From an uncultured Pelagibacteraceae bacterium (lineage in GTDB: Bacteria > Pseudomonadota > Alphaproteobacteria > Pelagibacterales > Pelagibacteraceae), in assembly GCA_902595535.1 (NCBI GenBank), contig CACJQI010000012.1, positions 1 through 38,209 on the forward strand: a DNA stretch of 38,209 nt. Reading direction: 5' to 3'. Positions within the stretch are counted from its first letter, which is position 1. Each line of letters begins with the position of its first letter. Below, one piece after another: positions 9,572 to 18,577 of the stretch. Both the position numbers and the translations under genes were made by a program. The notes beneath the pieces are model-generated. The model made no database searches. It saw only the letters and a list, made by a program, of their open reading frames with translations, and was not told where the DNA came from.

Positions 9572-10981
9572 ATGAATAAATCTACAAATATTAATAATTT
9601 AAACCCTGAAAATTTTGAATGGAAGCTAGTTCAAAACGAGATGAAAAGTAAGCTAGGTTTAGACATTTATGAAAGTTGGCTTAAAAAAATTACATTTGTA
9701 GACGAATTTAATAATTATCTTTTGTTATCAGTTCCAACAAGATTTATTCGGGACTGGATCACGTCGAGATATTTAGATCAAATTTTACAAATTATTCGAT
9801 TATATAAAAAAGATATTATTAGAATTGAATTTAAAATAGACGATCAAGATACATTACAAAAAACAAATGAAGTTATAAAAAAACCTTTAGAAAGAAATGA
9901 GAATGTTTCATTTATAAAAGACTCGTATCTTCAATATAATAGAATTGATCCTAATAAAAGATTTGATAATTTTATAATAGGCACTAGCAATAAACTTGCT
10001 TATGAGGCATCTCTAAAAGTTTCTGAAAACACATCGCATTATAATCCACTTTATATCTATGGAGGTGTTGGTATGGGAAAAACTCATCTTTTAAACTCTA
10101 TTGGTTTAGAGTTAAAAGATAATAATAAAGTAATGTTTATATCAGCAGAACGTTTTATGTATCAATTTGTTAAATCAATAAAAGCAAATGATATGGTTAA
10201 GTTTAAAGAATATTTTAGAAATACAGATATTTTGTTAATTGACGATATCCAATTTATTAGTGGCAAGGAAGCTATGCAGGAGGAATTTTTTCACACATTT
10301 AATGCATTGTTAGACAAAGGTTCACAAATAATTGTGTCAGCTGATAGAGCTCCAAATAAACTTTCAAGAATTCAGGATAGAATTAAGTCAAGATTTTCAG
10401 GTGGTTTAGTGGTTGATATTCAAAAACCTGACCTTGAACTAAGAAAAAAAATTGTTGAAAAAAAAACTGAGGAATTAAATAGTTTGTATGCAGATCAGCT
10501 ACAAGTTTCTAAAGATATACAAGATTTTATAAGTAAAGAAATTTCAGCAAGTATCAGAGAGCTAGTCGGTGCAATAAATAGAGTAGTTTCGTTTTCGAGA
10601 ATATATAATAAGGCTCCTAATTTGTCTGAAACAAAGGTCATTTTAAAAGACTTATTAAATCTAGCTGAAAATAAGGTTACAATTGATTTAATTCAAACCA
10701 TAGTTTGTAAGTTTTTTAAAATTAGTAAAAATGAAATGTTGTCATCACGAAGATCAAGATATTTGGTTAGACCAAGGCAAACGGCTATTTATCTGACAAA
10801 AATTTTAACATCAAAATCTTTGCCTGAGATAGGTAGAGAGTTTTCTAATAGAGATCATACGACAATAATACATTCAGTGAAAACTATTGAAAAAATTAAG
10901 GAAAAGGACCCAGAGATGGTTGATAATATCAATAAGTTAAAAAATCAGATACTATATAATAATAAAGATAATGAAATTTAA
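9572..10981 (+). CDS. dnaA: Chromosomal replication initiator DnaA
   Basis: AAA+ initiator that binds DnaA boxes and melts the origin. 469 aa. Domain I (about 16-90) includes WKLVQNEMKSKLGLDIYESWL. Then comes a short linker, the AAA+ domain with Walker A GGVGMGKTH (164-172) and Walker B LLIDDIQFI (D224, D225), and sensor region QDRIKSRFSGGLV. The C-terminal DNA-binding domain IV carries SSRRSRYLVRPRQTAIYL and the signature FSNRDHTTIIHS. The dnaN start lies 11 nt inside its 3' end, so the two are likely translated together. Confidence 0.99.
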   Translation: MNKSTNINNLNPENFEWKLVQNEMKSKLGLDIYESWLKKITFVDEFNNYLLLSVPTRFIRDWITSRYLDQILQIIRLYKKDIIRIEFKIDDQDTLQKTNEVIKKPLERNENVSFIKDSYLQYNRIDPNKRFDNFIIGTSNKLAYEASLKVSENTSHYNPLYIYGGVGMGKTHLLNSIGLELKDNNKVMFISAERFMYQFVKSIKANDMVKFKEYFRNTDILLIDDIQFISGKEAMQEEFFHTFNALLDKGSQIIVSADRAPNKLSRIQDRIKSRFSGGLVVDIQKPDLELRKKIVEKKTEELNSLYADQLQVSKDIQDFISKEISASIRELVGAINRVVSFSRIYNKAPNLSETKVILKDLLNLAENKVTIDLIQTIVCKFFKISKNEMLSSRRSRYLVRPRQTAIYLTKILTSKSLPEIGREFSNRDHTTIIHSVKTIEKIKEKDPEMVDNINKLKNQILYNNKDNEI

Positions 10982-12083
10982 CGTTAATCAACAAGACCTT
11001 CAACAAGCTTTAAATTACTGTCAGGGAGTTATTGAAAAAAGAAGCACTCTGCCAATTTTATCTAATATTTTACTAGATGTTAGTAATTCAAAATTAACAA
11101 TCACGGCTACAGATTTAGACTTAATATTTATTCACCAATTAAACAATATTGAAGTATTGGAAGAAGGAAAAACTACAACAACTTCTTCAATTATGTATGA
11201 CATCGTTAGAAAGTTTTCTTCTGGAAAAAAAATCAATTTGTCATTAACAGATATTAGTAAATTACAAGTTGAGTCAGAAAAGTCTATTTTTAATTTAAAT
11301 TGTATTAGTGCCACAGAATTTCCATTGACGGATGAAAATTTCAATCAAAATGAGTTTGTTATAAAATCAAAACAACTTTTGAAACTATTAAATAAATGTA
11401 AATTTTCTGTTTCAAATGATGAAACAAGACATTATTTAAGTGGCATATATTTTCATCAGACCGAAGTTGAGGATAAAAATTATTTGACTGCTGTTGCGAC
11501 AGATAGTCATCGTATGTCAATTTCAAAAATTAGATTAGATCAAAAAATTGATTTTGAACCAATTATACTTCCAAAAAAAACGATCTTTCAGTTATGTTCA
11601 TTATTGGATAGTTATGATGGTGATGTTAAAGTTTCCAATCTTAAATCGAAAATTAAATTTGAGTTAAATAATAGTATTTTAATTTCTAAGTTAATTGATG
11701 GAAAATTTCCAAACTATATCCAAGTGATACCTAAAAATAACCAAAAAAAATTAGAAATAGATCTAAAATTATTTCTAAATTCAGTTGATAGAGTTGCTTC
11801 TGTTTCTTTAGATAAAAAAGATGGAGTAAAATTTAATTTATCAAAAGATACTTTGGATCTCTCGGTTAATAATACAAATAGTGGAGATGGTAAGGAAACT
11901 TTAAGTGTAAAGTTTGATCATGATTTGGAGATAAGTTTTAACTCAAGATATTTAATTGATGTAGCATCGCAATTAGATGGAGAAAGAGTTGAAATATTTT
12001 TTAATGATACTGGCTCACCAGCGTTAATAAAAGACCCAGGTGATTTTGACAGTATATTTGTAATAATGCCGATGAAGGGCTAG
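10971..12083 (+). CDS. dnaN: DNA polymerase III beta subunit (sliding clamp)
   Basis: Ring-shaped processivity clamp for DNA polymerase III. 370 aa, the normal size for three repeated clamp domains. Recognised by MKFNVNQQDLQQALNYC, RSTLPILSNILLDV, TDLDLIF, LSGIYFH, VATDSHRMS, DGKFPNY and the C-terminal SPALIKD ending in VIMPMKG. The start overlaps dnaA by 11 nt. At its 3' end it overlaps the convergent acyltransferase gene by four nt; recF does not follow, as it does in many other bacteria. Confidence 0.98.
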   Translation: MKFNVNQQDLQQALNYCQGVIEKRSTLPILSNILLDVSNSKLTITATDLDLIFIHQLNNIEVLEEGKTTTTSSIMYDIVRKFSSGKKINLSLTDISKLQVESEKSIFNLNCISATEFPLTDENFNQNEFVIKSKQLLKLLNKCKFSVSNDETRHYLSGIYFHQTEVEDKNYLTAVATDSHRMSISKIRLDQKIDFEPIILPKKTIFQLCSLLDSYDGDVKVSNLKSKIKFELNNSILISKLIDGKFPNYIQVIPKNNQKKLEIDLKLFLNSVDRVASVSLDKKDGVKFNLSKDTLDLSVNNTNSGDGKETLSVKFDHDLEISFNSRYLIDVASQLDGERVEIFFNDTGSPALIKDPGDFDSIFVIMPMKG

Positions 12084-12781
12084 TTTAGCAAATCTAATTC
12101 TTCGTATATATTTTTTTCTAAATTATTTATAAATTCTTCTTTTGTAAGTCCAGCAGCTATAGGTTTTAAAATTGAAATAGTAATTATTTTATGACTTGAT
12201 TTTTGACCTTTTTTTGGCCAAACATATCCAGAGTTAATAGCAACAGGTTGACATGGAATTTTTAATTCTTCATAAATTCTTGAAGCACCTTTTTTAAAAG
12301 GCGGTCTTTCGTTAGGCAAAACTCTTGTACCTTGAGGAAATATTATTAGTGGTCTTTTTGAGCTAGAAATAATTTTAGCAATATCCTCAAAAAATCCTAA
12401 ATTATCCTTAGTAATCTTATTTCTTTTAATCGAAATAGAACCAATTTTTTTTAAATACCAGCCAAAAATAGGAATTAATAATAATTCTTTTTTTAAGATG
12501 AAGACTGGAGAATTGAAAATTGTTTGAAGATAAAATGTTTCAAACATAGATTGATGAGATGCACCAATGAAAAATTTTTCATTATTAATAATATTCTCTT
12601 TGCCTTTGATTATTATTTTAGTTGATAAAAAAATTTTTAGACACAATTCAGTCCAATACCCCATTAGTTTTCCACCAAATAAAATTACTTTTTGAGGTAA
12701 AAAAAATGCAGGTATGAAAATTAATGAAATTAAAATTATCCCTAAAAAGAAAAAAATTGAAAATATAAAGTTTCTAATCAT
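12080..12781 (-). CDS. plsC: 1-acyl-sn-glycerol-3-phosphate acyltransferase-like protein (PlsC family)
   Basis: Membrane acyltransferase of the PlsC family, which makes phosphatidate in phospholipid synthesis. An N-terminal membrane helix (FIFSIFFFLGIILISLIFIP) is followed by the acceptor motif ASHQSMFETF. The catalytic dyad here is H-X4-E rather than H-X4-D; the KHQSxxET form is, from memory, usual in alphaproteobacterial members. IGSISIKRNK, FPQGTRVLPNE and PCQPVAINSG are further family blocks. I chose the ATG at 12781; the frame also opens with a TTG at 12790, 4 nt behind the lysA stop. Another lysophospholipid acyltransferase role is possible. Confidence 0.85.
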   Translation of the reverse strand: MIRNFIFSIFFFLGIILISLIFIPAFFLPQKVILFGGKLMGYWTELCLKIFLSTKIIIKGKENIINNEKFFIGASHQSMFETFYLQTIFNSPVFILKKELLLIPIFGWYLKKIGSISIKRNKITKDNLGFFEDIAKIISSSKRPLIIFPQGTRVLPNERPPFKKGASRIYEELKIPCQPVAINSGYVWPKKGQKSSHKIITISILKPIAAGLTKEEFINNLEKNIYEELDLLN

Positions 12782-12793
12782 TATGATCAAAAG

Positions 12794-14008
12794 TTATATC
12801 AAGTCTTTATACTTTTGTTTTTTTCTTATAACTTTAATTTTTGATCCCTTAATCAATATTTCTGGTGGTTTTAATCTAACATTATAATTAGAGCTAAGCG
12901 ACATTCCATAGGCCCCAACATCACATATTGTGATTAAATCTTTCTCTTTCAATTCTTGAAAATTTTTTAAAGTGTTAAATTTATCCGTACTTTCACATAT
13001 TGGTCCAACAAATTCATAAGTTTTGTTTGATTTTTTTTTACTTTTTATAGACGGAAGAATTTTATGACGTGCTCCATACAATGCTGGTCTTATTAAATCA
13101 TTCATAGCCGCATCTAAGATTATAAAATTTTTTGAGTCATTTTTTTTAATGTAAATTATTTTAGAAATAAGAGTTCCGGTGTTTCCTATTATTGATCTTC
13201 CGGGTTCAAATATAATTTTTGATTTATGTTTTTTCAAAAATTTTTTTATTATTTCATTGTATTTTGTATAATTAAGTTTTCTATCTTCATGTGTGTATGA
13301 AATTCCCATACCACCACCAAGATCAATGAATTCAAACCCATGGTTAATTTTATGTATTATTCTATCAATTACTTTAAGCATTTTTTCATAAGGTTTATAA
13401 TCTAAAATCTGACTTCCGATATGAACACTAAGACACTTTAGATCAATATTTTTTGAACTTTTACAAAAATTCACAAGTTTAAAAAATATTTTTTCATTTA
13501 CTCCAAATTTATTTTCTTTTTTTCCAGTTGAAATTTGACTTAGGGTTTTTGCATCTGTATTTGGATTTAATCTAATTCCAATTTTTACTTTTCTTTTTTT
13601 TATTTTTGCAATTCTATCAATTTCTCTTATTTCACTCTCAGACTCAGCATTAATTAATAATATTTTCTTCTCAACTGCAAAATTTATTTCCTCGGATGTT
13701 TTGCCAACTCCTGAAAAAACAATTTTTTTTGGGCTTACACCCGCTTTTAAAGCTATCATAAGTTCTCCCTTTGACACTACATCTGCTCCAAGTCCAAATT
13801 TTTTTATTTCTCTTATCAGATTAACATTAGTGTTAGACTTTACTGCAAAACAAATTAATGGAGAAAAGGACCTAAAATTTTTTTGAAAATTATTAATATT
13901 TTGTTTTAATCTATCATAAGAATAGCAATAGGTTGGTGTACCATATTTTTTTGCAATATCCTGGACTTTAACTTTTTCAATTTTAAGTTTGTTATCAATG
14001 TATTTCAT
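12794..14008 (-). CDS. lysA: Diaminopimelate decarboxylase
   Basis: PLP enzyme that converts meso-diaminopimelate to lysine, the last step of lysine synthesis. 404 aa, normal length. Visible: the PLP lysine in ICFAVKSNTN, the beta/alpha barrel with SVHIGSQI, GGGMGISY and EPGRSIIGN, and from the partner active site GPICESTDKF and GAYGMSLSSNYN. Its ATG overlaps the stop of the small lipoprotein gene by one base. A YifL/LptM-type lipoprotein next to a lysine-branch gene also occurs in E. coli (yifL-dapF). Confidence 0.98.
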   Translation of the reverse strand: MKYIDNKLKIEKVKVQDIAKKYGTPTYCYSYDRLKQNINNFQKNFRSFSPLICFAVKSNTNVNLIREIKKFGLGADVVSKGELMIALKAGVSPKKIVFSGVGKTSEEINFAVEKKILLINAESESEIREIDRIAKIKKRKVKIGIRLNPNTDAKTLSQISTGKKENKFGVNEKIFFKLVNFCKSSKNIDLKCLSVHIGSQILDYKPYEKMLKVIDRIIHKINHGFEFIDLGGGMGISYTHEDRKLNYTKYNEIIKKFLKKHKSKIIFEPGRSIIGNTGTLISKIIYIKKNDSKNFIILDAAMNDLIRPALYGARHKILPSIKSKKKSNKTYEFVGPICESTDKFNTLKNFQELKEKDLITICDVGAYGMSLSSNYNVRLKPPEILIKGSKIKVIRKKQKYKDLI

Positions 14009-14139
14009 TAAACCTTATTAATAAGGATAGTTTTAAATTCAGCCTTTTTTTTTGGCTCTTTGTATTCAGGATCACCTTTTTTTCCACAAGAAACAATTAA
14101 GCAGCAACACAAAAAAATTAAGCTTATTTTTTTTATCAT
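14008..14139 (-). CDS. Small LptM/YifL-like lipoprotein
   Basis: A 43-codon gene between argH and lysA. The peptide begins MIKKISLIFLCCCLIVSCGK, with a lipobox IVSC giving a lipidated C18. CGKKGDPEY follows, the typical start of the LptM (YifL) family, then a Lys/Glu-rich tail ending TILINKV. In E. coli LptM helps the LptD outer-membrane translocon mature. The start overlaps the argH stop by one base and the stop overlaps the lysA start by one base (TAATG both times), so all three are translationally coupled. Very likely a real gene; the function is inferred from family and context. Confidence 0.85.
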   Translation of the reverse strand: MIKKISLIFLCCCLIVSCGKKGDPEYKEPKKKAEFKTILINKV

Positions 14140-15527
14140 TAATGTTTTTTATATTTTATTATCATTTTTTTAATATTATCAAAAGATGTTCCTCCATAAG
14201 ATTTTTTCGAATTAACAGAATTCTTCAAATCAAACACTTTTAAAACATCATTTGTTAACTTTGGTTCAATCTTTTTTAATTCCTTCATACTTAATTCTTC
14301 AAGTTTCTTTTTCTTTTTCTCAGCCAAATTAACTATAGCTGCTGTTTTTTGATAAGCTTTTCTAAAAGACATTGAATGATTTCTTACAAGATAATCTGCT
14401 AAGTCAGTTGATGTGATGTACCCAGAGCTTGCAAGCTCTAGCATTTTTTTTTTATTAGCACTGGTATTTTTAAGTATTTCATCAAAGATTTTAAGACAGT
14501 TAATCAAAGTATCATTTGATTTAAAAACAATCTCCTTATCATCTTGAAGATCCTTAAAGTAAGATAGTGGAAGGCCTTTTAGAATAGTAAGCATTGAAAA
14601 TAAATTACCATAACTATTTCCAGATTTTCCTCGTAAATATTCTAGTAAATCTGGATTTTTCTTTTGAGGCATTATTGATGAACCTGTTACAACTTTATCT
14701 GAAAGGTGGATCAAATTAAAACCATCTGAACTCCAAATAATAAGTTCTTCAGCTATTCTTGAAATATGCATTGAACATACAGAAACACTATATAAAAAAT
14801 CTAAAACAAAATCTCTATCTGAAACAGTGTCAATTGAATTATTTGTTGGTTTTTTAAATCCTAGTTTTTTACTTGTATAATTTCTGTCAATATTGAAAGA
14901 AGTTCCTGTTAGTGCGGCAACACCCAAAGGATTTTCATCTAAACTTTCTAAATTATTAGTAAATCTTTTTTTATCTCTGTTAAACATTTCGACATAAGCC
15001 ATTAGGTAGTGGGCAAAAGATATAGCCTGTGCATTTTTAAGATGAGTAAAGCCAGGCATAATAGTATCTATATTTTTCTCTGCTAATTTTAAAGTGCTTT
15101 TAATTACTTTATCTATTGCGATATTTATCTCCTTAGTTGAAGATCTTATCCAAATTTTAAAGTCAGTAATTACCTGATCATTTCTTGATCTTGCGGTGTG
15201 AATGTAACCCGCTTCTTCTCCTATTATTTGAAAAAGTTTTTTTTCTATATTCATATGAATATCTTCATATTTTTTATTGAACTCAAATTTTTTTTTAGAA
15301 ATTTCTTTCTCTATTTTCGTAAGCCCATAGATAATTTTATTTTTGATTTTAAAAGAAATAATTTTTTGTTTAAATAACATCTCAACATGAGCAATTGACC
15401 CTTTAATATCTTCTTTATAAAGTCGTTTATCAATATCAATTGAATTACCAACTTTTTGAAATAAGCTTGATGCACTATTCTTGATACGAATATTCCATAT
15501 TGCTTGGTTGTTTTTATTTTTTGCCAT
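14139..15527 (-). CDS. argH: Argininosuccinate lyase
   Basis: Splits argininosuccinate into arginine and fumarate, the last step of arginine synthesis. 462 aa, typical for this member of the fumarase/aspartase superfamily. Visible: EDIHMNIEKKL, TARSRNDQV, the MPGFTHLKNAQ region, NPLGVAALTGTSF, and the superfamily signature GSSIMPQKKNPD with the catalytic serine. First gene of the argH-lipoprotein-lysA-plsC operon; the TlpA-like gene diverges 24 nt away. Confidence 0.98.
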   Translation of the reverse strand: MAKNKNNQAIWNIRIKNSASSLFQKVGNSIDIDKRLYKEDIKGSIAHVEMLFKQKIISFKIKNKIIYGLTKIEKEISKKKFEFNKKYEDIHMNIEKKLFQIIGEEAGYIHTARSRNDQVITDFKIWIRSSTKEINIAIDKVIKSTLKLAEKNIDTIMPGFTHLKNAQAISFAHYLMAYVEMFNRDKKRFTNNLESLDENPLGVAALTGTSFNIDRNYTSKKLGFKKPTNNSIDTVSDRDFVLDFLYSVSVCSMHISRIAEELIIWSSDGFNLIHLSDKVVTGSSIMPQKKNPDLLEYLRGKSGNSYGNLFSMLTILKGLPLSYFKDLQDDKEIVFKSNDTLINCLKIFDEILKNTSANKKKMLELASSGYITSTDLADYLVRNHSMSFRKAYQKTAAIVNLAEKKKKKLEELSMKELKKIEPKLTNDVLKVFDLKNSVNSKKSYGGTSFDNIKKMIIKYKKH

Positions 15528-15551
15528 GGTATTTAATTATATCTATTTAAC

Positions 15552-16061
15552 ATGAGATTTTTAATAATATTTATTTTTTTGACAACTAATGTCTTTGCCA
15601 ATGATGTATCCGAAATAAAAAATATTGTCATTCATAAAGATCTAAAAGTCTATGATAATGTTATTTTTTTAGACAAAAAGGATAAAAGAATTAATTTAAA
15701 TGAATTCAATGGAAATTTAATCTTATTAAATTTTTGGGCTACTTGGTGTGAGCCATGTAAAGAAGAAATGCCATCTTTAGATAGGCTGCAAATTAATGAA
15801 GATTTGAGTAATTTAAAAGTTTTTGTAATTAATATATCTAAAGAAAGTATAAATAAAATTGATAGTTTTTTTAAAGAGTTTAATATTAAAAATCTTGAGC
15901 CATATTTTGATGCCCCAACCACACTTGCAAAAACATTTAGTTTACGTGGAGTTCCGACATCAATCCTTATTGATAAAGAGGGAAAAGAGTTTGCAAGAAT
16001 AATTGGATCAATAGATTTTGATGATGAAAACTTTATAGGTTGGCTAAAAACCTATAATTAG
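15552..16061 (+). CDS. TlpA/ResA-like exported thioredoxin
   Basis: A 169-aa protein with an N-terminal signal sequence (MRFLIIFIFLTTNVFA) and a thioredoxin fold of the TlpA/ResA type. The active site is W62-A-T-W-C66-E-P-C69, with the cis-proline loop GVPTSILID. Such proteins reduce periplasmic disulfides, for example in cytochrome c or oxidase assembly, and are probably held in the membrane or periplasm. Its end overlaps the convergent HIG1 gene by four nt. The substrate cannot be read from sequence. Confidence 0.88.
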   Translation: MRFLIIFIFLTTNVFANDVSEIKNIVIHKDLKVYDNVIFLDKKDKRINLNEFNGNLILLNFWATWCEPCKEEMPSLDRLQINEDLSNLKVFVINISKESINKIDSFFKEFNIKNLEPYFDAPTTLAKTFSLRGVPTSILIDKEGKEFARIIGSIDFDDENFIGWLKTYN

Positions 16062-16261
16062 TTTTTAAAAAAATAAGCAAACCCCACAAGAATAAGTATG
16101 GCTATGAATTGAAGAAGAACTCTTAGTTGCATCAATTTATTTGAATATTTTTTGCTGGTTTCTCCTCCTTTAAAAAGAGTTCCAATTCCTAAAATTAAAA
16201 CAATTCCTACAGCTATTAAAAGAACTATAGATAGGATTTTTACAAATATTCCTGAAGGCAT
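16058..16261 (-). CDS. HIG1 domain twin-transmembrane protein
   Basis: A 67-aa protein with two membrane helices (about 7-27 and 48-64) joined by the HIG1 signature KYSNKLMQLRVLLQF. Bacterial and mitochondrial HIG1 proteins associate with cytochrome oxidase or respiratory supercomplexes, so a respiratory role is likely. The frame is open upstream to 16357, but that would overlap the divergent esterase start and adds 32 residues unlike the family. The ATG giving MPSGIFVKIL is chosen. Confidence 0.85.
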   Translation of the reverse strand: MPSGIFVKILSIVLLIAVGIVLILGIGTLFKGGETSKKYSNKLMQLRVLLQFIAILILVGFAYFFKN

Positions 16262-16310
16262 ATAAATATTGTAGATTGTTTTACGAAATAAAAAACATAA
16301 ATAATTAACT

Positions 16311-16961
16311 ATGACATTTTGCCTAGATTCAATAATAATTAAGCCAGAAGAAGGCACTGAAATTAAAAATGCTATTATTTTACTCCATGGATACGGTGGA
16401 GATGGAAATGATATTAGTATGTTGACCTTAAACTGGAAAAGACATTTACCTAATACAGTTTTTATTTGTCCTAATGGGCATGAAACTTGCCCAATAAATC
16501 CATCAGGATACCAATGGTTTGATCTTACTAAAGAAGACTCTAGTTACATAGTTGAGCAATCATTGAAGGCTGAGGAAAAAATTAAAAAGTTTATTGACGA
16601 AATTAAAAAAGAATTTAATTTAACAAATGATAAGATATGCTTATCGGGATTTAGCCAGGGCTGTATGATGTCGCTTAATGTTGGTTTAACTGTAGAAGAA
16701 AAATTTTTATGCATTATCGGTTTTTCTGGAAAAATAATTGATAAAGACAATTTAAAACCAAGAATCAAAAATTCAACAGAAACATTATTAATTCATGGTG
16801 ATGCAGATCAAGTGGTACCTTCTACTCATTTGTTAGAGGCAAAAGATTTTTTAATTAGAAACAGTATTGAAGTTCAAACACTTTTAATAAAAAATTGTGA
16901 TCATCATATTCCTATAGAAGCCTCAAGTACAGCTCTTAATTATATTTTAAAAAAATTTTAA
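16311..16961 (+). CDS. Carboxylesterase/phospholipase-family alpha/beta hydrolase
   Basis: A 216-aa hydrolase of the acyl-protein-thioesterase/carboxylesterase family. Visible: ILLHGYGGDGND (oxyanion region), the nucleophile elbow GFSQG with S115, the Asp in HGDADQVVP (D164 or D166), and the final His in CDHHIP (H198 or H199). There is no signal peptide, so it is probably cytoplasmic. Natural substrates of this family in bacteria are mostly unknown; short acyl esters or lysophospholipids are possible. Divergent from the HIG1 gene by 49 nt. Confidence 0.88.
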   Translation: MTFCLDSIIIKPEEGTEIKNAIILLHGYGGDGNDISMLTLNWKRHLPNTVFICPNGHETCPINPSGYQWFDLTKEDSSYIVEQSLKAEEKIKKFIDEIKKEFNLTNDKICLSGFSQGCMMSLNVGLTVEEKFLCIIGFSGKIIDKDNLKPRIKNSTETLLIHGDADQVVPSTHLLEAKDFLIRNSIEVQTLLIKNCDHHIPIEASSTALNYILKKF

Positions 16962-17008
16962 TATCTCTTGATATTGATAAAATAGTTTAACTAAGTTAAA
17001 AATACTTA

Positions 17009-17578
17009 ATGAATAATTTTATTGAACAAAATGTTTCATTAGAAAAATGTCCAGCTTTAGTTCTTAATGCTGATTATAGGCCATTAAGCTATTACCCACT
17101 GTCTTTATGGTCATGGCAAGATACTGTTAAATCTGTTTTTTTAGATAGAGTCATTATTGTCAGCAACTATGACAGAACAATAAGAAGTCCTTCATTTAAT
17201 ATGCAATTACCAAGCGTTATTGCACTGAAAGATTATATTATTCCACAGACCAAACCTAGTTTTACAAGATTTAATGTTTTCTTAAGAGATAAATTTTCAT
17301 GTCAATATTGTGGAAGTAGTGAAGAGTTAACTTTTGATCATTTATTACCAAGATCAAAAGGAGGTGAAACTAATTGGGACAATGTAGTAACCGCTTGTTC
17401 ATCTTGTAATGTTAAAAAAGGTGGTAAATTATTAAAATTTTCAGGAATGAAACTCAACCAGAGCCCATACAGACCTTCCACTGAAGATTTACATAAGAAT
17501 GGCAAAAATTTTCCACCAAATTTTTTACATAAAAGTTGGATGGACTATTTATATTGGGATGTCGAGTTAGAGTCTTAA
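17009..17578 (+). CDS. HNH endonuclease family protein
   Basis: A 189-aa protein with an HNH fold at about residues 90-140: zinc pair CQYCG, catalytic TFDHLLPRSKGG, NWDNVVTACSSCNVKKGG. The N-terminal part (ALVLNADYRPLSYYPLSLWSW) is typical of a widespread free-standing HNH family in alphaproteobacteria and cyanobacteria that is not linked to introns or phages. No mobile element surrounds it. The cellular role is not established. Converges with coq7, overlapping by four nt. Confidence 0.88.
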   Translation: MNNFIEQNVSLEKCPALVLNADYRPLSYYPLSLWSWQDTVKSVFLDRVIIVSNYDRTIRSPSFNMQLPSVIALKDYIIPQTKPSFTRFNVFLRDKFSCQYCGSSEELTFDHLLPRSKGGETNWDNVVTACSSCNVKKGGKLLKFSGMKLNQSPYRPSTEDLHKNGKNFPPNFLHKSWMDYLYWDVELES

Positions 17579-18108
17579 ATTTTTTCAGAGATATTTATCG
17601 CAATTTTAGAGCCAGTTTTAATTATCTTATCTAATATTGAGTAGGCACCTTTTTTTGTTGCACCCTCGTCATATGCAATATCTTTGTGATGTATTTCATC
17701 TTCTCTAAATTTAATAATTTTTTTTTTAAGATTTTTTTCATCATTACCAAGTTGGTTAATTTGGTCGAGATAATGTTTATCAATAACTTCTTCTACTGAA
17801 GCAGTGCAAAGCATTGCAGCTTTTTTACCTAATAAAGTTGATCCAAATCCTAACCCTACTCCCAATAAATCCCATAGAGGCAAAAATTTTGTTGGTTGAA
17901 TATTTCTTTTCTTAATTTCATTTTCAAAAAATTCACAATGTTCTTTTTCATGTTCTTTCATTTCTTCAATAGTTTTTTTTAAACTATTATCTTTAATAAA
18001 TGTATTTAAAGCAAGTAATTGGCCTTCATAAATTTTGATTGCACCTCTTTCACCTGCATGATCAACTCTAATAAATTCTTCAACTCTTTTATTGTTAATT
18101 TTTGTCAT
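17575..18108 (-). CDS. coq7: Demethoxyubiquinone hydroxylase Coq7
   Basis: Di-iron monooxygenase that adds a late hydroxyl group to the ubiquinone ring. 177 aa. The four-helix-bundle ligands are visible: E20 in RVDHAGERGAIKIYEGQ, E54 and H57 in MKEHEKEH, the ASVEEVIDKHY helix, and REDEIHHKDIA. Many alphaproteobacteria use this enzyme in place of the flavoprotein UbiF. Its start lies 14 nt inside the 3' end of dsbB, so VTT-dsbB-coq7 form one overlapping operon. Confidence 0.96.
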   Translation of the reverse strand: MTKINNKRVEEFIRVDHAGERGAIKIYEGQLLALNTFIKDNSLKKTIEEMKEHEKEHCEFFENEIKKRNIQPTKFLPLWDLLGVGLGFGSTLLGKKAAMLCTASVEEVIDKHYLDQINQLGNDEKNLKKKIIKFREDEIHHKDIAYDEGATKKGAYSILDKIIKTGSKIAINISEKI

Positions 18109-18577
18109 AATCCAAATAAATTTTTGTTGTGTATATTGTAATTAATAAAGATATTAAAATATTATAAGTTGTAAGTGATAATCCAAAAATCTTAAATGTT
18201 ACATCTTTGCAAGAAACGCTTTTTTCTTGTAATTGCTTTAAAATGTCCTCTTTTGACAACAAATTTGACCCATTTTTTAGATCACAAACCATTGATTCTT
18301 GAATAAAACCTTGCTCAATACCTAAATGATATAAAGATAGAATAGTTGCAATTAAAAATACAATTGTAAGTAGGATTAAAAAATATTTTTCAAGATGATT
18401 AAATTTATAATTTAACAAAATTAATATAATTGCTAACAGATATGGTATTCGTTCTAAAATACAAAGATTACAAGGTTGATGACCCAGTTTATATTCAATA
18501 AAGAACGCAGATGATAAAGCAATTATACTGATTAAAAAGATAAGTTTTATTAATAAATTTTTACTATTTTCAGCCAT
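18095..18577 (-). CDS. dsbB: Disulfide bond formation protein DsbB
   Basis: Inner-membrane protein of 160 aa with four hydrophobic helices. It passes electrons from periplasmic DsbA to quinone. The first redox pair is C36-N-L-C39 in HQPCNLCILERIPY, the family hallmark. The second pair is C98 and C123 in the second periplasmic loop. No dsbA is visible here. The ubiquinone gene coq7 directly downstream is a loose functional fit. Overlaps the VTT gene by eight nt. Confidence 0.93.
   Translation of the reverse strand: MAENSKNLLIKLIFLISIIALSSAFFIEYKLGHQPCNLCILERIPYLLAIILILLNYKFNHLEKYFLILLTIVFLIATILSLYHLGIEQGFIQESMVCDLKNGSNLLSKEDILKQLQEKSVSCKDVTFKIFGLSLTTYNILISLLITIYTTKIYLDYDKN

Noticed and set aside
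17009..17578. HNH nuclease as part of a mobile element or defence island
   Set aside because: No repeats, integrase, intron or methylase nearby; neighbours are housekeeping genes and the family is a stable chromosomal one.
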